A stretch of 64,000 nucleotides of DNA from an uncultured Clostridia bacterium (GCA_949443285.1 CASSLW010000004.1:1-64000), one strand, 5' to 3'; numbered from the stretch's first letter, positions 1 through 9,971 are shown. A program made the numbers and translations. The notes: a model not told the origin generated them from the letters alone.

Positions 1-171
1 CATTTTCATTTACAAACAAAATAAAAATTTGGGACATTTTCATTTACTAGTCACAAAAAAAAAAGAAATTATATTAGTTTTTATTCTAAATACAATTTCT
101 TTTTTATTATTTATCTTTTAATTAAGCTTTTCTATTAGCTTTATGGCTTTTATTTCTTTTATTGCTTGTTA

Positions 172-711
172 TTAATAGTTTTCTGCTTTTATTTCAAAGA
201 ATGATTTTGGATGTGCACATACTGGGCATACTTCTGGTGCTGATTTTCCTATTACTATGTGTCCACAGTTTCTACATTTCCAAATTCTGTCTCCGTCTCT
301 GCTGAATACTAGTCCATCTTCTACGTTTTCTAATAATTTTTTATATCTTTCTTCGTGTTCTTTTTCTATTTTTCCAACAGCGTCAAATAAGTATGCTATA
401 TGGTCAAAGCCTTCTTCTTTAGCTTCTTTTGCCATTCTGTCATACATATCTGTCCATTCATAGTTTTCTCCTTCTGCTGCAGCTGCTAAGTTTTCTGCTG
501 TTGATTTTATTTCTCCACCTTGTAGTAGTTTGAACCATAGTTTTGCGTGTTCTTTTTCATTGTCTGCTGTTTCTTGGAATATTGCTGCTATTTGCTCATA
601 TCCTTCTTTTTTTGCTTTGCTTGCAAAGTATGTGTATTTATTTCTTGCTTGTGATTCACCAGCAAATGCTTCCATTAAATTTTTCTCTGTTTTACTTCCT
701 TTTAATTCCAT
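172..711 (-). CDS. rbr: Rubrerythrin
   Basis: 179 residues, the usual rubrerythrin length. Residues 1-140 form a ferritin-like diiron four-helix domain with the expected carboxylates ([33 protein letters not shown]). The C-terminus is a rubredoxin-type iron site with two CxxC pairs (CRNCGH and CPVCAHP). Family role: NADH-linked peroxide reduction protecting anaerobes from oxidative stress, in the cytosol. The ATG follows an AAAGGAGG site, and a TTGACA/TAAAAT promoter lies upstream. The gene appears monocistronic. No residue looks missing. Confidence 0.96.
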   Translation of the reverse strand: MELKGSKTEKNLMEAFAGESQARNKYTYFASKAKKEGYEQIAAIFQETADNEKEHAKLWFKLLQGGEIKSTAENLAAAAEGENYEWTDMYDRMAKEAKEEGFDHIAYLFDAVGKIEKEHEERYKKLLENVEDGLVFSRDGDRIWKCRNCGHIVIGKSAPEVCPVCAHPKSFFEIKAENY

Positions 712-744
712 TATGTTTTCCTCCTTTAAATTTTAATCGTACTT

Positions 745-773
745 ATTTTATATTATTAACTCCTAATTGTCAA
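745..773 (-). promoter_or_regulatory. Sigma-A type promoter of rubrerythrin
   Basis: On the minus strand TTGACA (768-773) and TAAAAT (745-750) are 17 bp apart, with the rubrerythrin RBS and ATG just downstream. Confidence 0.7.
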
Positions 774-783
774 TGTCTTTTTC

Positions 784-818
784 ACAAAAAAACAGTTGCT
801 ATTTGCAACTGTTTTTCG
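784..818. terminator. Bidirectional intrinsic terminator
   Basis: A perfect 12-bp stem (788-799 with 805-816) around a 5-nt loop, with A and T runs on the two sides. It lies just past the stop of the 38-codon gene and upstream of the rubrerythrin promoter. Confidence 0.8.
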
Positions 819-825
819 ACAAACT

Positions 826-942
826 TTACTTTCCTTTTGGTTTTTCAAAAATAATACGAATTTTGCCTTCTCGACATTCGAATTTAACTTTTGTTGCTTT
901 GTTTGCCTTGTCTTCTAAACCTTTGAAAATATTGTTTGACAT
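826..942 (-). CDS. Small basic protein, 38 residues, unknown
   Basis: A short gene with a strong site (GGGAGG, 7 nt before ATG), its own TTGAAA/TACAAT promoter and a terminator right after the stop. The peptide is lysine-rich, begins MSNNIFKGLEDKANKATKV and ends with GKIRIIFEKPKGK. It has one cysteine and no membrane segment. I do not recognise a family. Complete expression signals make it more likely real than chance, but coding has not been shown by conservation. Confidence 0.5.
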   Translation of the reverse strand: MSNNIFKGLEDKANKATKVKFECREGKIRIIFEKPKGK

Positions 943-1034
943 ATTATACCTCCCGTGCATTTTGCACATTCTTTATGTCTCGCGTTCTCATGTAGAGAAG
1001 CATCTATGCTTTGCTCTTAGCTTAGCATACTTAA

Positions 1035-1063
1035 ATTGTAACATATGTTTACATATTTTTCAA
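1035..1063 (-). promoter_or_regulatory. Promoter of the 38-codon gene
   Basis: On the minus strand TTGAAA (1058-1063) and TACAAT (1035-1040) are 17 bp apart. The leader of about 85 nt contains small hairpins, one (GTGCAAAATGCAC) beside the ribosome binding site. Confidence 0.6.
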
Positions 1064-1107
1064 GTAAGATGTCGCATTTATTCATTATTTGTCATTTTTT
1101 GTATATT

Positions 1108-2301
1108 TTAGTTTTCTATTAATCTTTTAGTTTCTTTAGCAATCATCAATTCTTCATTTGTAGGCACTACAAATACTTTTACTTTTGAATCAGCTTTAGA
1201 AATCATTTTTTCTTCGCCTCTCATATTGTTTGCATCTATATCTAAGTCAACGCCCATGAATTGTAATTTCTCGCAAATTCCTTTTCTTATGTTGATTTGA
1301 TTTTCTCCAACTCCACCTGTGAATATAATATAATCTACTCCATTCATAGCAGCTGCATATTTAGCAATATAACCTGCAACTGAATATTTAAAGTTTTCCA
1401 TAGCAATTTGTGCTCTTTCATTTCCTTCATTTGCTGCTGACTCTATTACTCTAAAATCTGGTGCTAACCCTGAAATTCCTGAAACTCCTGATTTTTTATT
1501 AAGTATATCTTCCATTTCTTGTGCTGAAATCCCATCTTTTTTCATTATATATGTTAAAACTGATGGGTCCATATCACCACTTCTAGTTACCATTGGAATT
1601 CCGCCAAGTGGAGTTAATCCCATACTTGTATCTATTGATTTTCCAAATTCGACTGCACATATACTAGAACCTTGACCCAAGTGACAAGTTACTATTTTTA
1701 GGTCTTCAATATTTTTATTTTCTATCTCTGCTAGTCTTTGTGCTACATATTGATGTGATGTTCCGTGAAATCCATATTTTCTTATTCCGTATTTTTCATA
1801 ATATTCATATGGAATTGGGTAAATGTATTTTGCCTTTGGCATTGTTTGGTGGAATGTTGTATCAAATACTGCTACCATTGGTTTTCCTGGCATAACTTTT
1901 TTACAAGCCTCAATTCCTAGTATGCCTGCTGGATTATGTAATGGTGCGAATTCTTTACATTCATCCATTTTTGCAACAACTTCATCTGTAATTATTGCAG
2001 AATTTTTGAATGCTTCTCCTCCATGAACCGCTCTATGCCCGATTGCTTCTATTTCATCTAAGCTATCTATTACTTTATATTCTGGATTTGTGAATTGTGT
2101 TAGTGTAAACTCTATTGCTTCTTTGTGGTCATATGCTGGTTTTTGTATTTCAACTTTTTTGCCACATGCTTTATGTGTAATAAATGCTTCCGCTTCTCCT
2201 ATTCTTTCATATTTTCCAGAAGCTAAAACTTCTTCTGTCTCCATATTGATTAATTGATATTTTAGTGATGAACTACCACAATTTAAAACTAATATTTTCA
2301 T
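1108..2301 (-). CDS. ackA: Acetate kinase (copy 1)
   Basis: 397 residues, full length for acetate kinase, which interconverts acetyl phosphate and ADP with acetate and ATP in the cytosol. Visible ASKHA-family signatures are the N-terminal NCGSSSLKY phosphate loop, GHRAVHGG, FDTTFHQTMP, the FHGTSHQYV histidine motif, CHLGQGSSI, TRSGDMDPS with its catalytic arginine, and FTGGVGEN. It is the last gene of pta-ackA-ackA, 20 bp after the second kinase, so both kinases probably share the pta transcript. GGIPMVTRSG has valine where many family members have glycine before the catalytic TR. Confidence 0.96.
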   Translation of the reverse strand: MKILVLNCGSSSLKYQLINMETEEVLASGKYERIGEAEAFITHKACGKKVEIQKPAYDHKEAIEFTLTQFTNPEYKVIDSLDEIEAIGHRAVHGGEAFKNSAIITDEVVAKMDECKEFAPLHNPAGILGIEACKKVMPGKPMVAVFDTTFHQTMPKAKYIYPIPYEYYEKYGIRKYGFHGTSHQYVAQRLAEIENKNIEDLKIVTCHLGQGSSICAVEFGKSIDTSMGLTPLGGIPMVTRSGDMDPSVLTYIMKKDGISAQEMEDILNKKSGVSGISGLAPDFRVIESAANEGNERAQIAMENFKYSVAGYIAKYAAAMNGVDYIIFTGGVGENQINIRKGICEKLQFMGVDLDIDANNMRGEEKMISKADSKVKVFVVPTNEELMIAKETKRLIEN

Positions 2302-2321
2302 TTTTTATTTTCCTTTCTTTT

Positions 2322-3518
2322 TTATTTAGATAAATGTTTCATTGTTTCTCTTGCAATCATTAACTCTTCATTTGTAGGAACTACATAAACTTCTATTTTT
2401 GAATTAGGAGTAGATATCTTGCCTTCAACGCCTTTATATGCTTGGTTTATCTCTTTATCTAACTCAATTCCAAAAAAAGCTAATTTGTCGCAAATATCTT
2501 GTCTTGAATCTTGCCCCTTTTCGCCAACACCTGCTGTAAATGCTATTACATCAACACCATTCATAGCAACCATACATTTAGTAATAAAGCTTGCTGCTCT
2601 GTCATGGAAAACTTCTAATGCTAATTTTGATTTTTGGTCTCCTGCGTTTGCTTCTTCTTCAATATCTCTGAAATCTACTGATATAGTGGATACTCCATAT
2701 GCACCTGATTCTTTATTTAGCTTGTTTTCCATTTGTTCTGCTGATAATTTTTCTTTTTGCATAATATATGTTTCAACAGAAGGGTCTAAATCTCCACTTC
2801 TTGTTCCCATAACTATTCCGCCAAGTGGGGTTAATCCCATACTTGTTTCAACAGATTTTCCATTTTGAATTGCACATATGCTTGCCCCTTGACCCAAGTG
2901 ACAACTTATAATTTTCAATTCTTTCACATCTTTTCCCATAAGCTCTGCCACTCTTTGTGACACATATTGATGTGATGTCCCGTGGAAACCATATTTTCTT
3001 ATTCCGTATTTTTCATAATATTCATATGATATTGGATAAATGTATCTTTCTTTAGGTAGTGTTTGATGAAATGCTGTGTCAAATATTGCTACCATTTTCA
3101 TATCTGGTACAATTTTTTTACATGCTTCAATTCCTAATATTGCTGCTGGATTATGTAATGGTGCTAAATCTATACATTTCTTTATTTCTTCTATAACTTC
3201 ATCTGTTATTAAAACTGAATCTGAAAATTTCTCTCCACCATGTACAACCCTATGGCCAATTCCACTTAGCTCTTCTAAGCTTTTTATAACTCCATATTGA
3301 CTGTGTGTAAGTCTACTTAACACAAATTCTATTGCTTGTTCATGATTTTTAGCTTGATGTTCAAATTTGTGTTTTTCTCCATTTACTTTGTGTGTTAGAA
3401 AAGAATTAGGTTGCCCTATTCTTTCAAAATAACCTTTTGCCAACATTTCTTCTGTTTCCATATCAATTACTTGATATTTTAATGATGAACTTCCTGAGTT
3501 TAAAACTAAAATCTTCAT
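2322..3518 (-). CDS. ackA: Acetate kinase (copy 2, tandem paralogue)
   Basis: 398 residues, collinear with the kinase at 1108-2301 and clearly similar along the whole length. It keeps the same motifs: NSGSSSLKY, GHRVVHGG, FDTAFHQTLP, FHGTSHQYV, CHLGQGASI, MGTRSGDLDPS and FTAGVGEK. All catalytic positions I can recognise are present, so it should be active. The two copies differ throughout, so this is an old duplication rather than a recent or assembly repeat. It could prefer another short-chain acid such as propionate or butyrate; sequence alone does not settle this. Confidence 0.93.
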   Translation of the reverse strand: MKILVLNSGSSSLKYQVIDMETEEMLAKGYFERIGQPNSFLTHKVNGEKHKFEHQAKNHEQAIEFVLSRLTHSQYGVIKSLEELSGIGHRVVHGGEKFSDSVLITDEVIEEIKKCIDLAPLHNPAAILGIEACKKIVPDMKMVAIFDTAFHQTLPKERYIYPISYEYYEKYGIRKYGFHGTSHQYVSQRVAELMGKDVKELKIISCHLGQGASICAIQNGKSVETSMGLTPLGGIVMGTRSGDLDPSVETYIMQKEKLSAEQMENKLNKESGAYGVSTISVDFRDIEEEANAGDQKSKLALEVFHDRAASFITKCMVAMNGVDVIAFTAGVGEKGQDSRQDICDKLAFFGIELDKEINQAYKGVEGKISTPNSKIEVYVVPTNEELMIARETMKHLSK

Positions 3519-3546
3519 ACAACTTCAGTCCTTTCTTTTTATTTAG

Positions 3547-3576
3547 TGATGTTTTTGGGGACGGGGCAAAAATACA

Positions 3577-3579
<3 letters not shown>
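3547..3579. repeat. GGGGAC-type palindromic repeat overlapping the pta stop
   Basis: TGATGT and ACATCA arms enclose a GGGGACGGGGCA core. The pta stop codon lies inside the right arm. A sister copy with an inverted core sits at the same place relative to the trxA stop (7963-7995). Confidence 0.65.
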
Positions 3580-4626
<1,047 letters not shown>

Positions 4627-4636
<10 letters not shown>

Positions 4637-4665
4637 GTGTTTTTTCATAATTACTTGTACTTTAT
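4627..4665 (-). terminator. Terminator after the DUF4116 gene
   Basis: An 11-bp stem (AAAGTACAAGT with ACTTGTACTTT) around a 14-nt loop, between the DUF4116 stop and pta. The T run on the minus strand is short. Confidence 0.5.
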
Positions 4666-4684
4666 TTTACTTTAAATTTATTTA

Positions 4685-5197
4685 TTATCCCATTACATTT
4701 TTTATATCTTCATCTTGTTGCAATTCGTGAGAAATAAAATGATAAGCTTGTTTATTTTGTTTTACAGCAATTAACGCCAATTCTTTATCATTACGAAGTT
4801 CTGAACTTGCGTATTTAATAATAATCCCCTTATTCTCTACTGCTGCCTTCACAACCTCTCTATCAGCCCTTAACTCTTCACTTGCAAAATATAAAGCCTG
4901 CCCATAATTCTTGCAACTCTCAAAAACAACATCTTTATCAGCTCTTAACCTATCAGACGCATAACAAATAGTCCAAGGAGCTCCTTTTACTCCCAGCTCT
5001 ATAATCTCTTTATCATCTTTTAGTCTTTTACTTGCAAACTCCAAGCTCTCAGCATCTTGGGTCATCGCTGCTATTACTATTTCTTTATCATCTTGCAACT
5101 TTGGTGCTACTAAATCCAAGAATTTACCCTTCTCTTTAACAGCTTGCAATACAAATTCTTTATTATCTCTATTTTTTATTACTTCCTCTGCTTCCAT
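4685..5197 (-). CDS. DUF4116 repeat protein
   Basis: 170 residues made of about six degenerate repeats of roughly 24 residues with the pattern YAS..LR.DKE.V..AV...G, typical of DUF4116 (for example FASEELRADREVVKAAV and YASSELRNDKELALIAV). DUF4116 has no assigned activity; the repeats are predicted to stack as short helices. No signal peptide or membrane segment. RBS AAAGGAG before the ATG. It ends at its own terminator, so it is probably transcribed alone or after trmB, not with pta. Confidence 0.85.
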   Translation of the reverse strand: MEAEEVIKNRDNKEFVLQAVKEKGKFLDLVAPKLQDDKEIVIAAMTQDAESLEFASKRLKDDKEIIELGVKGAPWTICYASDRLRADKDVVFESCKNYGQALYFASEELRADREVVKAAVENKGIIIKYASSELRNDKELALIAVKQNKQAYHFISHELQQDEDIKNVMG

Positions 5198-5262
5198 TTT
5201 TTCTCCTTTCGGCCATTTTGATGGTGCTTTTTGGGGACAGAAAAAACGTCGCGAATTGTCAG

Positions 5263-5925
5263 TTATTTCAATTTTGCAATTAGTGCTTTTATTTTTATCC
5301 CCTGTTCTGTAAACATCTTTTCATGTTCTGTCTCAATATTATTTTCAAATATTGGTTCTGTATGTAAGTCGTAAGTCTTTTTTAATATTTCAAAACCTGC
5401 CTCTTCAAAATAAGTTAAACTTGATTCAAACAGTCCATCATCATCTGTCTTAAAATAAATTTCGGCATTTTCTTTTAGAAATCCTTTGTATTTCTCTAGT
5501 TGCCTTGTATGTGTTAATCTCTTTTTTCTATGTTTTCCTTTTGGCCAAGGATTACAAAAATTTATATATATTCTTTGTACTTTATCTTCTTTTTCTAAAA
5601 TTAAGCCTATTCTTTCTATATCAAACCTTGTTAACATTACATTTTCTGGCTCTATCTCTGCATTTTTATATTCTTCTTCTATATTTCTTTTAGCCAATCC
5701 AAGCATCGCATCTACCAAGTCTATTGCTAGATAATTTATATTTTGATTTTCTAATGCTAATTTCGATACGAATTGTCCTTTTCCACAGCCTAATTCTAGC
5801 ATAAATGGCTGATTTGGATTTTTAAAGTGCTCTTTCCACTTACCTTTCCATTTTTCTGGTTCGTCTTCATAAAATTTACTTGCTTCTAGTTCTGGTCTTG
5901 CCCATTTTTTATATCTTATTCTCAT
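5263..5925 (-). CDS. trmB: tRNA (guanine-N7-)-methyltransferase
   Basis: 220 residues, normal TrmB length. The SAM-binding motif is MLELGCGKGQFVSKLA (about residues 42-57), followed by the acidic LAIDL of motif II. The catalytic NFCNPWPKGKHRKKRLTH segment matches the family NFSDPWPKKRHxKRR. It forms m7G46 in the tRNA variable loop, using SAM, in the cytosol. A GGGGACAG repeat fragment lies 10-35 bp past its stop. Confidence 0.95.
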   Translation of the reverse strand: MRIRYKKWARPELEASKFYEDEPEKWKGKWKEHFKNPNQPFMLELGCGKGQFVSKLALENQNINYLAIDLVDAMLGLAKRNIEEEYKNAEIEPENVMLTRFDIERIGLILEKEDKVQRIYINFCNPWPKGKHRKKRLTHTRQLEKYKGFLKENAEIYFKTDDDGLFESSLTYFEEAGFEILKKTYDLHTEPIFENNIETEHEKMFTEQGIKIKALIAKLK

Positions 5926-6026
5926 TTTCTTATCCTTTACTTAAATTGTTTGTTAATACTTCATTTTCGCTATTTACAATTATTATTCTATCAAAAATTT
6001 TTTAATTATTCAAGATAATGTAATAT

Positions 6027-6062
6027 AAAAATAGGTTTCAAATTATTGAAACCTATTTTATT
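6027..6062. terminator. Intrinsic terminator after the WG-repeat gene
   Basis: A perfect stem of about 14 bp (AAAATAGGTTTCAA with its complement) around ATTA, with A and T runs on both sides. Confidence 0.85.
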
Positions 6063-6088
6063 AGTATATATCCCTTCGATGTTACTTA

Positions 6089-6847
6089 TTAAACTTGATT
6101 ACCGGGTTTGACTATTTCATTTCCATTTGTGTCAATATAGCCACATTTCCCACAAATGATAACTTTTGCTAATCCTCTATCAAATTCGCAGATAAGATTA
6201 TACTTGGCTTTGACAACCTCATTTCCTTTTGTGTCAATAAGACCATATTTGCCAGCAAATCTAACTATCGCCAAACCATTTCTTTGAAAACTCGCTATAT
6301 TTTCATACTTAGGTTCGACTATTTCTTTCCCGTTTTTATCGATAAGTCCATACTTGCCTTTAAGTTTAACTATAGCTAGTCCATTTTTTTGGAAATTTCC
6401 TATACTGTTATACTTGGCTTTAAGTACTTCTTTACCGCTCTTATTGAGAAATCCATATTTTCCATTCAGTTCAAACTTTGCTAATCCATTTGACCGGAAT
6501 TTCGATATGTAATCATATTTGATTTTTGTTAATTCTTCGCCTTTTTCATTAATCAAAGCATATTTATTTCCCATTCCTACTTTAGCAATTCCATTTTCAT
6601 CAAATGGATCAATCCAGTAATATTTAAATTCTGTTACCTCATTTCCTTTTTTGTCAATAAGTCCATATCTCCCTTTAAATACAGCTACTGCCAGATTATT
6701 AGGTTGAAAATCATTAATAAATTCATACTTCACCTTAGTTATTTGATTTCCTCTGTCATCTATTAATCCGTACAAATTCTCCTTTCTGACATAATACCTG
6801 GTTTCCTTTTTGCAGAATTCGTCATTATTGAACCATTTTACTGTCAT
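6089..6847 (-). CDS. WG-repeat protein
   Basis: 252 residues built almost entirely of seven WG-type repeats of about 33 residues, each carrying a (G)KYGLIDKKGNE-like core followed by KYxxIxxF. WG repeats are common in Firmicutes and are thought to be binding scaffolds; no enzymatic activity is known. No signal peptide is visible, so it is probably cytosolic. RBS GAAAGGAAA. It holds the only in-frame CGG codon I found in an intact gene (at about 6494, in ISKFRSNGL, where sister repeats have glutamine), which bears on the frameshift question raised elsewhere. Confidence 0.85.
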   Translation of the reverse strand: MTVKWFNNDEFCKKETRYYVRKENLYGLIDDRGNQITKVKYEFINDFQPNNLAVAVFKGRYGLIDKKGNEVTEFKYYWIDPFDENGIAKVGMGNKYALINEKGEELTKIKYDYISKFRSNGLAKFELNGKYGFLNKSGKEVLKAKYNSIGNFQKNGLAIVKLKGKYGLIDKNGKEIVEPKYENIASFQRNGLAIVRFAGKYGLIDTKGNEVVKAKYNLICEFDRGLAKVIICGKCGYIDTNGNEIVKPGNQV

Positions 6848-6953
6848 ACTAATATTTTCCTTTCATCCCATTCTAGGGTATGTAAAATATTATACCGCTT
6901 TTTCAAAGTTATGTCAATTATTATTACATATTTTTATAAATCTATTTGTACAT

Positions 6954-6982
6954 TTTACTTTTTGCAAATTTTATTGTATAAT
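6954..6982 (+). promoter_or_regulatory. Putative promoter of the rluA-type gene
   Basis: TTTACT (6954-6959) and TATAAT (6977-6982) are 17 bp apart, about 40 bp before the start codon. Confidence 0.5.
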
Positions 6983-7020
6983 TTTGAAAATAATTATACT
7001 CTTAAAAAGGAAATAATTTT

Positions 7021-7933
7021 ATGAAACTTACTTATATTGTAAAAGAAAACGATAATTATAAAAATATAAATGAAATCTTATCAAGCGAATTTCATTTTTC
7101 AACACGTCTAAATACAAAGTTAATCAAGAATAAGAAAATATTAAAAAATAATGTAGTTACAGACACTCGCTCTAGTGTAGTTTCTGGCGATATTATTATT
7201 GCTGATTTTGATTATGATGAAGATAATTCTAATATTATACCTACTAAAATGGATTTAGATATTATTTATGAAGATGCTTGGTTTCTTGTTGTGAATAAGC
7301 CTGTTGGAGTTGCCATTCACCCTTCTCAACTTCATTATGATAGTTCTTTGTCTAATGGTATTAGATTTTATTTTGATAGTATTGGTTTGAAGAAAAAAAT
7401 AAGGCCTGTAAATAGGCTTGATTTAAATACTTCTGGGCTTGTCATTTTTGCCAAATGTGAATACATTCATGAAGAGTTTATTAGACAAATGCAAAATGGT
7501 ATTTTTAAAAAGGAATATTTGTGTATCGTTTCTCGGCATTTTAGAAAATAAGTCTGGAACAATTTCTTTGCCTATTGCAAGAAAGGCTGGGAGTATTATA
7601 GAAAGAGAAATTAATCACGCTATTGGCCAAATTGCTATTACTGATTATGCTGTTGTTAAAGAATTTGATGATTATAGCTTAGTTCATTGTAAATTAAAAA
7701 CAGGTCGAACACATCAAATTCGAGTTCATATGCAATCTATTGGTCATCCAATTGTTGGCGACTCTTTATACGGCTGTGCTTCTTCATTGATTTCACGCCA
7801 AGCTTTGCATAGTTACAAAATCGAGTGTGTTCATCCTGTTTCTAAAAAATCTATTCTGTTTCAATGTGAACTACCTAAAGATATGAATTCTTTGGTAAAT
7901 TTTTTGGGGCAGTTCCAAGATGTCCGTAAGTGA
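7021..7933 (+). CDS. RluA-family pseudouridine synthase, +1 frameshifted
   Basis: The N-terminal half (7021 to about 7530) has an S4-like RNA-binding region and a catalytic domain with VVNKPVGVAIHP and the active-site aspartate in NRLDLNTSG. It then reads ...CIV S R H F and stops at 7551. The rest of the domain continues one base forward: GILENKSGTISLPIAR, GRTHQIRVHMQSIGHPIVGDSLYG, ending at 7933. Dropping one base, best the C at 7534, restores one protein of about 303 residues, normal for the family. The site reads TCT CGG C, where TCT GGC (Ser-Gly) would be expected. Either a pseudogene, an assembly error or +1 recoding; the same lesion occurs in dtd and in the thioesterase gene. Substrate (23S rRNA or tRNA) not determinable. 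Confidence 0.85.
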
Positions 7934-7962
7934 AACTTTTTGGCCTGTCCCAAAACGTCTAG

Positions 7963-7995
7963 TGATGTTTTTTTGCTCCGTCCCCAAATACATCA
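7963..7995. repeat. GGGGAC-type palindromic repeat overlapping the trxA stop
   Basis: Same TGATGT...ACATCA frame as at 3547-3579 but with the core in the opposite orientation (GCTCCGTCCCC). The trxA stop codon is inside it. Confidence 0.65.
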
Positions 7996-8307
7996 GTTTT
8001 CTAAAACATCTATTAACTCTTGTTTACTTCTAAAGCCTACAAGAGTTTTAATGGCTTCTCCATTTTCTATTACTACTAATGTTGGAATACTCATAATGCC
8101 ATATTGCATTGCTAAATCTTGATTTTCATCAACATTTACTTTTCCAACTTTTATTTTTCCTGCTAATTCTTCTGCAATTTCTTCTACTACTGGTGCCATC
8201 ATCTTACAAGGTCCACACCAATCTGCATAAAAATCAATTAATACTTTTCCCTTTGAATTTAATACTTCCTCTTCATAATTTTCACCTGTTATTTTTAAAA
8301 CACTCAT
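7993..8307 (-). CDS. trxA: Thioredoxin
   Basis: 104 residues, one thioredoxin fold with the redox motif WCGPCKM (about residues 30-36), the usual FYADWCGPC strand and the cis-proline loop SIPTL. It reduces protein disulfides in the cytosol. It starts 1 bp after the stop of the HAD/thioredoxin-reductase-like gene, and its RBS (GGAGG) is formed by the last codons of that gene, so the two are translationally coupled and probably form one electron-transfer pair. Confidence 0.97.
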   Translation of the reverse strand: MSVLKITGENYEEEVLNSKGKVLIDFYADWCGPCKMMAPVVEEIAEELAGKIKVGKVNVDENQDLAMQYGIMSIPTLVVIENGEAIKTLVGFRSKQELIDVLEN

Positions 8308-8308
8308 T

Positions 8309-9952
8309 TTATTTTTCCTCCATTTTTATATATTTAATAGCTTGCATTCCAGCTATCATTCCCTCATACACTGCTTTTGCTATTTGCAAAACTCCACCTG
8401 TACAGTCTCCACATGCAAACAATCCTTTTATGTTAGTTTCCATATTTTGATTTACAACTATGTTGTCTTTTTGAGTTATTAATCCTAATTTCTTAGCAAA
8501 TTCTCCGCTTCCGGCAACTCCTTGAGCTACAAAAACTCCGTCAACTTCCAAGTTACCTCCATCTTCAAATTCTACTTCTTCTATTTTATTATTCCCTTTA
8601 ATAGATTTAACTTTTCTTGTATCAATTTTCACATTGTCTGCTCTAAATTCTGGCGCTTCTTTTCCATTTGTCAAAATTGTTATATTATTTGCTATGTTAA
8701 TTAAATCATTTGTTTCAGAAATAGCATAATCTCCGCTTCCTAATACAGCAACATTCTTATTTCTGTAAAAAAATCCGTCGCAAATTGCACAGTAGCTTAC
8801 ACCTTTTCCTTCAAATTCTTTTATTCCTTTTATACTTGGCTTTTTCTTCTTGTTGCCAGTGCTTAAAATTACCGCTTTTGCTTTGTACCTAGCTTTTGAT
8901 GTTGTTACAACAAACTTGTCTTCCCTTTCTATTTTAACCACTTCTTCGTTTTTTATTTCTATACCAATATTTTTTGCTTGCTCAATTCCTTCTTCATATA
9001 ATCTTTTTCCATTTACACCTTTTGCAAAGCCATAGTAATTTTCTATTTTATCTGTTTTTTCTAATGCACTTGCATCTTCACTATCTTGGCTCTGGCCTGT
9101 ATACAAAACTAAAGTTTTCAAATTTGCTCTGCCCACATAAAGTGAAGCTGATATCCCAGCAGGTCCTGCACCAACAATTATAACGTCATATTCTGAAATC
9201 ACATCTTCTACAATACACACATCAAATTCCTTTTTATATAACTCTAAATTTTGCTCTATTTTATCATTTAAAAATCCAACTGTTATCGTATTTGACATTT
9301 CGCTTTCATCTAGCATTTGCTTATCTTCTATTGTATCTCCTAATAGCAATTTATACTGTCTCCCTTCTAGTTTGTCTTGGATTTCTTTTGGCAAATTCCC
9401 ATTCACAGTCTTATTCATTGTATGAATTAACTTATTCCTATATTCCTCTATCTTTCCGTTCCTATCAAACATCAAAAAATTACTTATTATATACATATTT
9501 TCATAATAGCAATTGTTATCTTTTAGGTATATCTCTATTACGTTCCCAATCCCTGCTGAACATATTATTACTGGAACATTTTTTTCATACATTTCTTTTA
9601 AAAACTCTTTCATACCATTTCTAAATTTCAAGCCACTTTTTTCCACTGACTTTTCTAACTTCTCTTTTGTCAAACCATATTCATAATATAAATCCATACA
9701 TGATTTATACCATATTTCCATTGCTCTATTTTTTTCTTTATATGTTATTGTGTAATCTTGTTCGATTGGTCTATACTTTTGATATAGCTCATATGATTTT
9801 TTCGTGAACTCTTCTCCTAGCATAATTGCTGCCGCATCCCATGAATCCTGACTATCCTTGGCTGTTATAGTTCTGTCAAAATCTATTACAACATACATAT
9901 TATTAGCATCTAATTTTATTTTATCCAATTTTTCCTCATTTAAATATCTCAT
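8309..9952 (-). CDS. HAD phosphatase fused to a thioredoxin-reductase-like flavoprotein
   Basis: 547 residues from the ATG that follows AAGGAG; a longer reading would run through a repeat element and is rejected. Residues 1-250 are a HAD phosphatase resembling the UMPH-1/pyrimidine 5'-nucleotidase type: VIDFDRTIT (nucleophile), ICSAGIG, GDTIEDKQM. Residues from about 255 match low-Mr thioredoxin reductase: FAD loop GAGPAGISASLY, redox CAICDG (about residue 388) and the FAD tail ACGDCTGGVLQIAKAV. The NADPH part is unusual: GSGDYAISE replaces GGGDSAxEE, and the HRRxxxR segment is absent (TILTNGKEAPEF). The loss suggests a donor other than NADPH, as in the ferredoxin-dependent flavin thioredoxin reductases known from clostridia. 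The role of the phosphatase half is unknown. Confidence 0.88.
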   Translation of the reverse strand: MRYLNEEKLDKIKLDANNMYVVIDFDRTITAKDSQDSWDAAAIMLGEEFTKKSYELYQKYRPIEQDYTITYKEKNRAMEIWYKSCMDLYYEYGLTKEKLEKSVEKSGLKFRNGMKEFLKEMYEKNVPVIICSAGIGNVIEIYLKDNNCYYENMYIISNFLMFDRNGKIEEYRNKLIHTMNKTVNGNLPKEIQDKLEGRQYKLLLGDTIEDKQMLDESEMSNTITVGFLNDKIEQNLELYKKEFDVCIVEDVISEYDVIIVGAGPAGISASLYVGRANLKTLVLYTGQSQDSEDASALEKTDKIENYYGFAKGVNGKRLYEEGIEQAKNIGIEIKNEEVVKIEREDKFVVTTSKARYKAKAVILSTGNKKKKPSIKGIKEFEGKGVSYCAICDGFFYRNKNVAVLGSGDYAISETNDLINIANNITILTNGKEAPEFRADNVKIDTRKVKSIKGNNKIEEVEFEDGGNLEVDGVFVAQGVAGSGEFAKKLGLITQKDNIVVNQNMETNIKGLFACGDCTGGVLQIAKAVYEGMIAGMQAIKYIKMEEK

Positions 9953-9971
9953 ATATCTTTTCTCCTTATTG

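Noticed and set aside
1..171. A gene at the left edge
   Set aside because: Only AT-rich DNA with a duplicated CATTTTCATTTAC (1-13 and 36-48), a weak AGAAATT/AATTTCT inverted repeat and a GGGAC fragment; no frame with a start signal.
6490..6496. Reassignment of CGG to another amino acid as an explanation of the three frameshifts
   Set aside because: Reassignment would not restore the frame in any of the three genes, and the only intact CGG sits where sister repeats have Q, which also fits arginine.
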